A stretch of 64,000 nt of DNA from Paenibacillus taihuensis (GTDB taxonomy: Bacteria; Bacillota; Bacilli; Paenibacillales; Paenibacillaceae), in assembly GCF_003386535.1 (NCBI RefSeq), contig NZ_QTTN01000022.1, positions 1-64,000 on the forward strand. The letters are read 5' to 3'. Shown here piece after piece: positions 54,168 to 61,987 of this stretch. Both the position numbers and the translations under genes were made by a program. The notes under the pieces were generated by a model. It had not been told where the DNA came from. It ran no database searches and saw only the letters and a program-made list of their open reading frames with translations. How positions within the stretch are numbered: the stretch's first letter is position 1; each line of letters starts with the position of its first letter.

Positions 54168-54695
54168 ATGCATGTGACGGATGAAGCTAGTTTTCAACAA
54201 CTAATCGGCTTGCAGTCCGATGCGGATATTCAAGCCTTCGGCCAGCAGCTGCGTGAAGACGGATTCACGGCGCTGCGCCGTTTTCTTGATGATTTCCGGG
54301 ACTACCTGCGCCACTACGAGGACGAAGCATGCGAACAAGCGGAAGAACTGATGCGCCGCGCGAAGCTTGCGGTACCTGAGCCAGGTCGTACAAGCCCGTC
54401 TTGGACGTATATCTGGACGGAGTTTGAAGGCATCGTCCAGTCCAAACGGGACATATTTCAGTCGATCCCTTCCAGTCAACGCGACGGCGAGTGGCAGGTG
54501 CTGCTCGATAATCCGTTTTCCAATCAGAACATCGCCGTATATCCGGGACTCACTTTCATCGAGGCGGTCTATATGTTCGCCTACTTCCGGACAGGGCTGA
54601 CGAATAGCGAATACATCCGATTGCAGAAGATCGCAACCGTGATGACGTTCACAGGCGCGGACCGGGACGGACTGCAGCCGATTGCGAGCTTGTAA
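54168..54695 (+). CDS. Hypothetical protein, 175 residues
   Basis: No family recognised. The N-terminal half is helical and highly charged (RRFLDDFRDYLRHYEDEACEQAEEL), possibly a helical bundle or coiled coil. The second half has NPFSNQNIAVYPGLTFIEAVYMFAYFR with a mildly hydrophobic helix, but no true membrane segment. The ATG follows GAGGGTGGTG. It ends before a strong bidirectional terminator shared with the convergent ypdA. Confidence 0.68.
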   Translation: MHVTDEASFQQLIGLQSDADIQAFGQQLREDGFTALRRFLDDFRDYLRHYEDEACEQAEELMRRAKLAVPEPGRTSPSWTYIWTEFEGIVQSKRDIFQSIPSSQRDGEWQVLLDNPFSNQNIAVYPGLTFIEAVYMFAYFRTGLTNSEYIRLQKIATVMTFTGADRDGLQPIASL

Positions 54696-54742
54696 CGTAC
54701 TGCGATGAAGAACGATTAAGGCGCGGTACAAAAAAAGCAAAA

Positions 54743-54795
54743 AGGCTTTGACTCCAGCAGGCAGCAAGTGCCGAGCGGAGTCAAAGCCTCTTTCG
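54743..54795. terminator. Bidirectional terminator between the hypothetical gene and ypdA
   Basis: AGGCTTTGACTCC (54743-54755) pairs perfectly with GGAGTCAAAGCCT (54777-54789), with an inner GGCA/TGCC stem. A left poly-A run serves the minus strand and CTCTTTC serves the plus strand. Confidence 0.92.
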
Positions 54796-54807
54796 TGTAT
54801 GCCGTGT

Positions 54808-55815
54808 CTACTGCTGAACAGGTATGCCCGTGATGCCCTTCTGCTGCAAATGCGCTGCGATCTTCCGCCCGTGGAAACGGCCGGATTCGATGAAGATTTC
54901 GTTCGCCTGGCGCCGTGAAGCGACGACGCCAGCCAAGTAGATACCTGGCACATTGCTCTCCATCGTGTCATCATTGAACGTCGGGTAGCCTTCTTCCTCC
55001 ATCGTAACGCCGAAGGAGGAGAGGAAGCCGCGGTCGGGATGGAAGCCGGTAAGCGCTAGAACGAAGTCATTCCGAAGCTCTTCTTGCTCGCCTGTTTCCC
55101 CGTGCGAGATTACGACAGCATGCGGTTTGATCTCGATAACCCGCGAAGCTAATCGCATCTGGATGCGGCCTTTCGTGACGAGGCTTTCGAAGATCGGACG
55201 GACCCACGGTTTAATGCTGGAGGAGTACCGCTCACCGCGATAGATAACCGTGACATGAGCGCCTGCTCGTTCGAGCTCGAGTGCGGCATCGATGGCGGAG
55301 TTGCTGCCGCCGATAATGGCGACGTTCATGCCGGTATACGGATGCGCCTCGCGGAAGAAATGCGTTACTTTATCGGTGTTCTCGCCTGGGATGCCAAGCT
55401 CATTCGGATGATCGAAATAACCGGTTGCAACGATAACCGCTGCTGAATGGTACTGCTTCAGCTCGCCGTATCGGTCGTGGCTGTCCAGCTCGAAGCTCCC
55501 ATCCAGCTGAGGCCGAATCGCGGTGACCGCTTCATAGGCGTTAATACGAACATGATGCCGCAGCGCGACATTGCGATAATACGACAATGCCTCGACGCGA
55601 GACGGCTTATCGTTCGCGGTAGTAAACGTGATGCCGCCGATCTCGAGCAGCTCCGGCGAGCTGAAGAAATGCATATACGTTGGATATTGCGATATCGAAT
55701 GGACGACGTTGCGTTTCTCGATTATCAAGGGCGAAATTCCGATCGACTGCAGCTCAATGGCAGCGGCAAGGCCGCAAGGACCTGCGCCGATAATGATCAC
55801 TTGTTCAGCTTGCAT
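54808..55815 (-). CDS. ypdA: YpdA-type bacillithiol disulfide reductase
   Basis: A 335-residue FAD- and NADPH-dependent reductase that keeps bacillithiol reduced. The FAD loop is VIIIGAGPCGLAAAIEL near residue 7; its Cys (PCGL) is the conserved active-site Cys of YpdA. QYPTYMHFFSS near 43 is a family landmark, and the NADPH loop is VAIIGGSNSAIDAALEL near 160. The end NVPGIYLAGVVASRRQANEIFIESG is typical. Presence of YpdA implies a bacillithiol-using Bacillota. Confidence 0.93.
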   Translation of the reverse strand: MQAEQVIIIGAGPCGLAAAIELQSIGISPLIIEKRNVVHSISQYPTYMHFFSSPELLEIGGITFTTANDKPSRVEALSYYRNVALRHHVRINAYEAVTAIRPQLDGSFELDSHDRYGELKQYHSAAVIVATGYFDHPNELGIPGENTDKVTHFFREAHPYTGMNVAIIGGSNSAIDAALELERAGAHVTVIYRGERYSSSIKPWVRPIFESLVTKGRIQMRLASRVIEIKPHAVVISHGETGEQEELRNDFVLALTGFHPDRGFLSSFGVTMEEEGYPTFNDDTMESNVPGIYLAGVVASRRQANEIFIESGRFHGRKIAAHLQQKGITGIPVQQ

Positions 55816-55980
55816 AATTGCGCAATCAACTCCAATACGGGATTACAAAATGTAGAACGGTTAAAATTTATTTTAGCACAGCTGGCACGTGATGGCTCGC
55901 CATAAAACAAGCATTTGGCTCTGTGTCGGATAATAGATATGTTGTATAATGAGCTAAGCTTGTATAAAGGGGGAGATGGA

Positions 55981-56514
55981 ATGCGACGGCGATTCGTAAT
56001 TGAAGCCGTAATGGTGGCAACCTATGGACATTTGCTTGTGCCAAGCCGGCCTGTCGATTTTGTCTTGCCATATTCGACGATTATGGAGCTATATGACATG
56101 AAGGACGGCTCAGAGCCGGTCATGGACGATCCTGGTGAGGATGCCCATGTGAAAGGGAAGATCAAGGAGCTGATCGCCTTCTTCGAGGACCCGTTCAACC
56201 GGAAGAAAATTGAGCGTGCGCTGCAGATGCCATGGCGTCAAAGCTCGCCGCTGCTGCTGAATGAACGTATCCAATTCACCGTTGTTCATGCCGTCGATAA
56301 CGCGCAGTACGGGGAATATTTTGACCCGATTGAAACCGAGCTGCTGCTCACTTCACAGAAGCTGAGCATTCCGCTGCTCTCCGATCAGTTCGAGTTCCAG
56401 GATAAGCTGCTCGAAGCGGAAGTGCCGGTGCAGGTGTACGATATTGAAGACTATGAGTTTGCGGTGGAGCAAGGGATTACTGCTGCGGATTTCGATACGA
56501 TGACCGATTTGTAG
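55981..56514 (+). CDS. Conserved hypothetical protein, 177 residues
   Basis: I recall similar proteins in Paenibacillus but no proven function. The product is soluble and acidic. MRRRFVIEAVMVATYGHLLVPSR at the start could be a strand-helix, then RPVDFVLPYSTIMELYDMKDG, KKIERALQMPWRQSSPLLL near 78 and EYFDPIETELLLTSQK near 115. Similar entries have been called ADP-heptose synthase; I see no nucleotidyltransferase motif to support that. ATG 55981 follows AGGGGGAG. TATAAT at 55945 may be its -10. Confidence 0.75.
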   Translation: MRRRFVIEAVMVATYGHLLVPSRPVDFVLPYSTIMELYDMKDGSEPVMDDPGEDAHVKGKIKELIAFFEDPFNRKKIERALQMPWRQSSPLLLNERIQFTVVHAVDNAQYGEYFDPIETELLLTSQKLSIPLLSDQFEFQDKLLEAEVPVQVYDIEDYEFAVEQGITAADFDTMTDL

Positions 56515-56542
56515 ACGTAGATGATAGTTCCTATTCCAAACA

Positions 56543-56587
56543 CAAACAAAGTCCGCGCAGAAGCCCGCGGACTTTGTTTGGTTTAAC
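56543..56587. terminator. Bidirectional terminator with 15-bp stem
   Basis: Bases 56543-56557 pair perfectly with 56566-56580, followed by GTTT on the right and an A-rich flank on the left. It lies between convergent genes. Confidence 0.88.
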
Positions 56588-57122
56588 AATCGCCTTTGCA
56601 TTCGTTGTAGAAGATTTCGCCTTCGCGGATGCAATCCGCCATGGGCTTCCCGCTTAGCCTGCAGCTTGTAATCACACGGGCCTCAGTAACACGGCAGATT
56701 GGGATGCGCAAGAAACAAGGGAGGTTAGGAGCGAAATTCGGGGAGTTCTGGAGAAAAGCGAGCATAGCTCGTCTCAATCTAAGGAAGAGCAACGCGATGG
56801 CTCCGCTTAAACGGTTAATTAGCGATCCGTTGATGACTTGAAAGGACCTTCTTGCACCTGAACCGCCATTGCTGCCTCCGCCGCCGCAACCGCATCCGGA
56901 TTTGCAGCCGCACCCGCCATTAGCCGAATCCGGTTTGATGCTGTTTCTGGATATAAGCAGCGTCTGACCATTCAAGGATATTCGGAGCGAGCTGAAAATT
57001 CTGCCTTTACGGTACTTCTGGACATCGACGAATCTAAGGGTCAATAACCCATCATTTATTTTAAGCTGCGAGTAGGCGGTTAATATTCCGCCGCTACCGC
57101 TTTGGGTGTAACGAATTGCCAT
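56583..57122 (-). CDS. Hypothetical protein with Cys/Gly-rich centre
   Basis: A 179-residue protein of unknown family. Residues 1-65 look like a beta-sandwich (MAIRYTQSGSGGILTAYSQ, then GRIFSSLRISLNGQ). A Cys/Gly-rich patch follows near residues 69-86 (GGCGCKSGCGCGGGG) that could bind metal. After it come a hydrophobic stretch (LSGAIALLFLRLRRAMLAFL) near 105 and a Cys-containing tail (RIPICRV, TSCRL, NECKGDC). ATG 57122 follows GGAGGAGAGG. Ten or so cysteines with no recognised spacing are unusual; spore-coat or metal storage roles are guesses. Confidence 0.65.
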   Translation of the reverse strand: MAIRYTQSGSGGILTAYSQLKINDGLLTLRFVDVQKYRKGRIFSSLRISLNGQTLLISRNSIKPDSANGGCGCKSGCGCGGGGSNGGSGARRSFQVINGSLINRLSGAIALLFLRLRRAMLAFLQNSPNFAPNLPCFLRIPICRVTEARVITSCRLSGKPMADCIREGEIFYNECKGDC

Positions 57123-57293
57123 TGGCCTCTCCTCCATGATGTTGATAGTTCATATAATGCTAGATGGATGGACAAGGCAACGTGGAGATTGACCTAACTT
57201 TGGCATCATGCGGAGAGCTGGCAAGCCCACGCTCGTTCGTATCGGACCGTATCTATACCCACATGGAGAAAAAATAAATTTGCAATTAGCCTC

Positions 57294-57323
57294 TTGCGCA
57301 CCGCGATAAAGTGATGTTAAGAT
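57294..57323 (+). promoter_or_regulatory. Promoter of the ABC-exporter leader
   Basis: TTGCGC (57294-57299) and TAAGAT (57318-57323) are 18 bp apart, 45 bp before the leader ORF. The 170 bp upstream hold no gene that I can see. Confidence 0.5.
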
Positions 57324-57368
57324 TTGGATGTTCCGAGTGACGGAAAACTAACAAACGAAAGGAGGGCG

Positions 57369-57464
57369 ATGGATATGACTTACATGCAGATTGTTGTGCG
57401 GGATACCATGCAAGCTCAGCTCCATCGGCCCGACTTCTTACGCAGAGTGCATCAGCTGCCCTAG
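57369..57464 (+). CDS. Leader peptide of the ABC exporter operon (31 residues)
   Basis: AAAGGAGGG precedes the ATG, and the frame codes for 31 residues starting MDMTYMQIVVRDTMQ and ending RRVHQLP. Codons 22-26 (57434-57444) can pair with 57486-57496, which contains the 5' arm of the terminator at 57491. A ribosome moving to the stop would block that antiterminator, while one stalled early would let it form. This is the logic of the bmrB leader in front of bmrCD in B. subtilis. Confidence 0.68.
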   Translation: MDMTYMQIVVRDTMQAQLHRPDFLRRVHQLP

Positions 57465-57490
57465 GCAGCGCTGCAACCGTTTCTGTGTGT

Positions 57491-57530
57491 AAGGAGACTT
57501 TGAGCCATGCGGCTCGAGGTCTCCTTTTTT
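57491..57530 (+). terminator. Attenuator terminator of the ABC exporter operon
   Basis: AAGGAGAC pairs with GTCTCCTT (57519-57526), with an inner stem GAGCC/GGCTC, followed by six T residues. The alternative pairing 57434-57444 with 57486-57496 (eleven pairs, two G-U) would prevent it. Confidence 0.9.
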
Positions 57531-57628
57531 GTTGCACAGAACGCGTATTCGCCTGACGCGGAAGGCGGAGTCGTTCATTGCCGTTAACGGAGCCTCATGC
57601 ATGTTTGCATAAAGGGGGAAGTACGACT

Positions 57629-59377
57629 GTGAAAGTGTTAATAAGGCTTATGAAATATATGCGTCCCAGCACGAGATGGGTCGTATTGTCGACAGCGCTG
57701 ATGCTGCTCGGCACGCTGCTCGACCTTATAGCGCCATGGATGCTGAAGCAGGTTTTTGATAAAGGCATCGGAGACAGCAACATGAAGATCGTGCTGGTGT
57801 TCGTGTTAGGGCTCATCGTGCTGCAAATCGTGAAGAGTCTCGGAATGTTCTGGCAAGGCTGGGCGCAGGAGCTTGTCGGCCAGAACGTTGTCTACTCGCT
57901 GCGAAGCCAGCTGTACAATCACCTTCAGCGGCTGTCGTTCACGTACTACGACAAGGCGCAGACCGGGCAGCTCATGTCCCGGATGACAGGCGATATCGAA
58001 TCGGTGAAGAACTTCATCGGCTTCGGTTCAATGGCGATGTTCATGGGTGTAGCTACGTTCTTCGGCACGATCGTGTTCATGCTGTTCATTCAGTGGAAGG
58101 TGACGCTGCTCTGTATGGCGAGCGTACCGCTGCTGCTGTTCGCGCTCTACCGGTTCAACAAGCAGGTCGGTCCGGCTTGGGGCCAAATTCGGGAGCAAAT
58201 GGGACGTCTCACAACGACGCTGCAAGAAAATATCTCGGGTATCCGAGTCGTAAAGGCGTTCGCGCGCGAGAAAGTTGAGCAGAACAAGTTCGAATCGCGC
58301 AACGACCAGAACTTCGAGACGAACATGGAACGCGCCAAGCTGGAAGCCAAAGCATTCCCGCTCATGAACTTCTACGGCGGTATCGTATTCGTCACAATGG
58401 CATGGTTCAGCGCTTACTTCGTCGCGAAGGGTCAGATGTCGCTTGGTTCGTTTATGGCTTTCCAATGGTATACATGGGGGATCATCTGGCCGCTGAATAT
58501 GCTCGGCTGGCAGATCAACATCATGCAGCAAGCGCTCAAAGCGGCGCCGCGCGTGTTCGAAGTACTCGATACGCCTGTCGATATTAACTCGGAGACAGGG
58601 AATAGCCATGATGCGAACCGTATCCGCGGCAACGTCACCTTCGACGGCGTGACATTCCACTTTGCGGACCAGAATCCAGAGACAGACCCGGGCATTCTGG
58701 AAGGGATCTCGCTCGGCGTGAAGCAAGGGGAAGTCATCGCAGTGCTGGGTTCTACGGGTTCGGGCAAAAGCTCGCTCATCGCGCTCTTGTCACGCTTCTA
58801 CGACGTAAGCTCAGGGCGGCTGCTCATCGATGGCATCGATGTTCGCGACTACGAGCTCGAAGGCCTCCGCCGCAAAATCGGCATCGTACCGCAGGAAACA
58901 TTCCTGTTCTCGGCGACAATCCGCGAGAACATCGCATACGGCGTGCCTGAGGCGACGCAGGAGCAGATCGAGTGGGCGGCGCGCAAGGCGCAAATCCACT
59001 CCTTCATCGAGACGATGCCGTTCGGCTACGACACAATCATTGGCGAGCGAGGCGTAGGACTCTCCGGCGGTCAACGCCAGCGTGTTGCGCTAGCGCGTGC
59101 GATCCTGATGGATCCGCCGATTCTCGTACTCGACGAAGCGACGGCTAGCGTCGACACTGCAACGGAATCTGCTATTCACGAAGAGCTGCTGGAAGTCATG
59201 AAAGGACGCACAACTTTCATCATCGCGCAGCGTCTGTCTTCCGTGAAACGCGCAGACCGGATCATCGTGCTCGACGGGGGCAAAATCGTGCAGCAGGGCA
59301 CGCATCGCGAGCTGTTCGAGGAGGAAGGCTTCTTCCGCAGCCTGTTCAAGCAGCAAGAGGCTGCTTCGGCGAGATAG
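57629..59377 (+). CDS. Heterodimeric ABC multidrug exporter, first half-transporter
   Basis: A 582-residue half-transporter with six membrane helices (to about residue 320) and an ATPase domain. Walker A is GSTGSGKSS near 375, the signature LSGGQRQRVALARAI is canonical and Walker B is ILVLDEATASVD. The switch His is replaced by Gln in FIIAQRLSS, the mark of the weakened site in heterodimeric exporters. GTG 57629 follows AAAGGGGGAA. A TTG at 57578 behind GGCGGAG would add 17 residues and cannot be excluded. The family includes BmrC, YfiB and YknU; exact orthology is unclear. Confidence 0.9.
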   Translation: MKVLIRLMKYMRPSTRWVVLSTALMLLGTLLDLIAPWMLKQVFDKGIGDSNMKIVLVFVLGLIVLQIVKSLGMFWQGWAQELVGQNVVYSLRSQLYNHLQRLSFTYYDKAQTGQLMSRMTGDIESVKNFIGFGSMAMFMGVATFFGTIVFMLFIQWKVTLLCMASVPLLLFALYRFNKQVGPAWGQIREQMGRLTTTLQENISGIRVVKAFAREKVEQNKFESRNDQNFETNMERAKLEAKAFPLMNFYGGIVFVTMAWFSAYFVAKGQMSLGSFMAFQWYTWGIIWPLNMLGWQINIMQQALKAAPRVFEVLDTPVDINSETGNSHDANRIRGNVTFDGVTFHFADQNPETDPGILEGISLGVKQGEVIAVLGSTGSGKSSLIALLSRFYDVSSGRLLIDGIDVRDYELEGLRRKIGIVPQETFLFSATIRENIAYGVPEATQEQIEWAARKAQIHSFIETMPFGYDTIIGERGVGLSGGQRQRVALARAILMDPPILVLDEATASVDTATESAIHEELLEVMKGRTTFIIAQRLSSVKRADRIIVLDGGKIVQQGTHRELFEEEGFFRSLFKQQEAASAR

Positions 59378-59452
59378 ATTAGCCTGACGCAGGCGAATAA
59401 TCTTAACCACATTAAATAATAACAATTAACGGCATAAAGGAGGAGGAACGGC

Positions 59453-61261
59453 ATGAGTCAAGTCGAATGGGATGAAGGCGAAGATTTAGAAGAGAAGCCG
59501 TTTAACAGGGCGTACATGAAGCGGCTTATCCGCTATGTGCTTCCTTATCGCAAAGTATTGTCCATCGTTCTTGTCATTGTCCTGTTTAACATGGGATTAA
59601 GCTTAGCCGAGCCGCTTCTGCTTCGCTATATCATCGATGAAGGCATCGTGAAGAAGGACTTCTTCGTGATCAACATGATCGGGTTGTCGCTGCTATCGTT
59701 CAAAGCGCTCGGCTGGCTGTTCGGCTTCCTGCATACGCGGTTGATCAATTTCACCGGTCAGCGGATTTTATTTGATCTGAGACAGCAATTATTCAATCAT
59801 CTTCAAACGTTGTCGTTCCGGTTCTTCGACGGACGTCCAGCGGGCAAAATCATGTCCCGGATTACGAACGACACGAATGCGATCGGAGAGCTGATCAACG
59901 GCGGTCTGATCACCATGGTCATGGAGTTTACGCATCTGATCGGTATCGTTGTCATTCTGCTATGGATGGACTGGAAACTGGCGCTGTTGTCTTTTGTGAC
60001 ACTGCCGCTTCTGTACATCATCGTTGGCAAAATGCAGCCAAAAATCGAAGGATCATGGACTCGTTCCCGGAAGACGATGTCCGCGATTAACGGCAATCTG
60101 AACGAGACGATCCAAGGCATTCGCGTCATCCAGGCATTCTCGCGCCAGTCGGAGAACAACCGCCGATTCGAAGAATTGAACGCACGCAACAAGTTCGCGT
60201 TCATGCGCGCGGTGAAGCTGGAATCATTGGTATGGCCGTCGGTCGAGATGGTCGGCATGATCGGCACCTGTGTCGTCCTGTGGTTCGGGGCGAAGCAGGT
60301 TATGGATAAGGAGCTGACGCTTGGCTTCATTATGGCGTTCATCAATTATCTATGGCGTTTCTGGGGACCGCTTAGCGCGCTCTCCAAAGTGTACAGCCAA
60401 GTGCTGTCTGCGATGGCTTCGGCAGAGCGAATCTTCGAGGTGCTGGATTCCGAGCCGGAAGTGAAGGACAGCAAGAATGCGAAAGAAATGAAGCCAATCC
60501 GCGGTGAAGTCGTGTTCGAGAACGTATCATTCCGCTACGAAGAGAATAAGCCTGATGTGCTGAAAGGGATCAACCTGCGCATCAAGCCAGGACAGCGAGT
60601 AGCGCTCGTTGGCCCGACAGGAGCGGGTAAGAGTACAGTTGTGAACCTGCTCATGCGTTTCTACGATACAACAGGCGGCCGTATTCTGATCGATGGCCAA
60701 GACGTGAAGGATGTCACGCTGGAATCGCTTCGGCGCCAGATGGGGATCGTGCTGCAGGATTCGTTTATTTTCTCCGGTACGATCGAAGAGAACTTGCGTT
60801 ACGGCAATGAGGATGCGCCAGACGAAGCGCTGCGCCAAGCAGCGGAGAGCGTCCGTGTCGACAAGATTGCGCTTCAGTTCCCGGAAGGCTTCCAGACGCA
60901 GGTAGAGGAACGCGGCTCGAAGCTGTCCGTCGGTCAGCGCCAGCTGCTTGCATTCGGTCGTGTGCTCCTCTCTGATCCGCGCATTCTCATCTTAGATGAA
61001 GCAACGTCCAGCGTCGATACGGACACCGAGCAGCACATCCAAGCGGCGCTGCAGACGATGCTGGAAGGCCGTACGGCGTTCATTATCGCGCACAGACTGT
61101 CTACCATTCGGGATGCGGACGTCATTCTCGTCGTGAAGGACGGACAGATCGCAGAGCAGGGCTCGCATGATGAATTAATGAAGCAAAGCGGACTATATCA
61201 TAAGCTCTATATGACGCAATATGAGATGCAGCAGTCGCTTGCCATGCAGACTGGTGCTTAA
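59453..61261 (+). CDS. Heterodimeric ABC multidrug exporter, second half-transporter
   Basis: A 602-residue partner of the preceding gene. It has a charged N-terminal extension (MSQVEWDEGEDLEEKP), six membrane helices and an ATPase with Walker A VGPTGAGKST near 383, Walker B ILILDEATSSVD and an intact switch His in IIAHRLST. Its signature is LSVGQ rather than LSGGQ, the complement of the Gln change in its partner. One of the two composite ATP sites is therefore degenerate. The ATG follows AAAGGAGGAGG. Confidence 0.9.
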   Translation: MSQVEWDEGEDLEEKPFNRAYMKRLIRYVLPYRKVLSIVLVIVLFNMGLSLAEPLLLRYIIDEGIVKKDFFVINMIGLSLLSFKALGWLFGFLHTRLINFTGQRILFDLRQQLFNHLQTLSFRFFDGRPAGKIMSRITNDTNAIGELINGGLITMVMEFTHLIGIVVILLWMDWKLALLSFVTLPLLYIIVGKMQPKIEGSWTRSRKTMSAINGNLNETIQGIRVIQAFSRQSENNRRFEELNARNKFAFMRAVKLESLVWPSVEMVGMIGTCVVLWFGAKQVMDKELTLGFIMAFINYLWRFWGPLSALSKVYSQVLSAMASAERIFEVLDSEPEVKDSKNAKEMKPIRGEVVFENVSFRYEENKPDVLKGINLRIKPGQRVALVGPTGAGKSTVVNLLMRFYDTTGGRILIDGQDVKDVTLESLRRQMGIVLQDSFIFSGTIEENLRYGNEDAPDEALRQAAESVRVDKIALQFPEGFQTQVEERGSKLSVGQRQLLAFGRVLLSDPRILILDEATSSVDTDTEQHIQAALQTMLEGRTAFIIAHRLSTIRDADVILVVKDGQIAEQGSHDELMKQSGLYHKLYMTQYEMQQSLAMQTGA

Positions 61262-61275
61262 TAGAAAGCATCGAT

Positions 61276-61309
61276 AACAGCTCCTCGGTATGAGGGGCTG
61301 TTTCTTTTT
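61276..61309 (+). terminator. Terminator of the ABC exporter operon
   Basis: AACAGCTCCTC pairs with GAGGGGCTGTT (one G-T pair), followed by TCTTTTT. Confidence 0.88.
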
Positions 61310-61420
61310 GATGATTGAATGCGCTCCCATGCGGGTAAACTAGATAAATGAATTGACATTGAAGCGCAAATTATATAAGCTTACAAGGAATTTTCAAATC
61401 TACAAAACAGGAGATTGATT

Positions 61421-61693
61421 ATGAAATTCAATATGAAAATTAAAGATTTTGCAGCGGCAGATACAAATGTGGCAGCAGGATTATATCATTTTGTCGTTAC
61501 AATGTCGGACAACACGCAAGTTCGACTGATCTTCACGAAGAAGCCGGACTGGAAGCTGATCGGCGTTAATCGTCTTCTGACTGTTCCTTGCCCGATCTGC
61601 AGAAGAGACTACTATTGCAACTGCATGAACAAATATGCAGAAGAGTTCGAGCGCGAAGTATTGGATAAAGAGCTTATTTCATCCGTTCTTTAA
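61421..61693 (+). CDS. Small hypothetical protein with CxxC and CxC motifs, 90 residues
   Basis: No named family recognised. The N-terminal half is beta-like (NVAAGLYHFVVTMSDNTQVRLIF). The C-terminal half has VPCPICRRDYYCNCMNKY near residue 59, with four cysteines as CxxC-x6-CxC, which could hold a zinc ion. ATG 61421 lies seven bases after CAGGAG. It stands between the exporter terminator and the serS T-box promoter and is probably its own transcript. Confidence 0.7.
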   Translation: MKFNMKIKDFAAADTNVAAGLYHFVVTMSDNTQVRLIFTKKPDWKLIGVNRLLTVPCPICRRDYYCNCMNKYAEEFEREVLDKELISSVL

Positions 61694-61698
61694 TGGGC

Positions 61699-61728
61699 TT
61701 GCATAAGCAGCGAACGATCTGCTATACT
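61699..61728 (+). promoter_or_regulatory. Promoter of the T-box leader
   Basis: TTGCAT (61699-61704) and TATACT (61723-61728) are 18 bp apart. Transcription would begin near 61735. Confidence 0.72.
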
Positions 61729-61734
61729 AACGAA

Positions 61735-61960
61735 CAATAAGCACACAGGCCGATGAAGAGCATCCAACTCGGAGGCGTTGCGTACAGCGTTTGGCATAGC
61801 AGTGAATAACTGCTGCGCTCGAACACTCCAAGCATTCCGGTTCTCGCACCGTTATCCGCGAACTTAAGGGAGCTAACCTTCGAGTTAGCTAATTTGGGTG
61901 GCACCGCGAACGCGTTCTTCGTCCCATGTCAGGGGACTGAAGGAGCGCGTTTTTTCGTTT
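61735..61960 (+). promoter_or_regulatory. T-box riboswitch controlling the second serS
   Basis: The leader carries the T-box sequence TGGCACCGCGA (61899-61909) just before an intrinsic terminator (AACGCG 61909-61914 with CGCGTT 61946-61951 and a T run to 61956). The T-box strand would form the antiterminator when uncharged tRNA binds. It precedes a seryl-tRNA synthetase, so tRNA-Ser is the expected ligand. I could not fix the Stem I specifier codon by eye. Confidence 0.9.
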
Positions 61961-61987
61961 ACCCAAATTTGCGAAGGAGTGTTCACT

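Noticed and set aside
55981-56514. ADP-heptose synthase
   Set aside because: Similar proteins carry this label, but no nucleotidyltransferase or PfkB-type motif is visible in the sequence.
57578-57628. TTG 57578 as the start of the first exporter subunit
   Set aside because: GGCGGAG precedes it at good spacing, but the added 17 residues are unlike family starts and GTG 57629 has a stronger site. It is left as an alternative.
57629-61261. Naming the exporter genes bmrC and bmrD
   Set aside because: The leader logic and heterodimer match, but the subunit lengths and N-terminal sequences do not clearly match BmrC/BmrD rather than YfiBC or YknUV.
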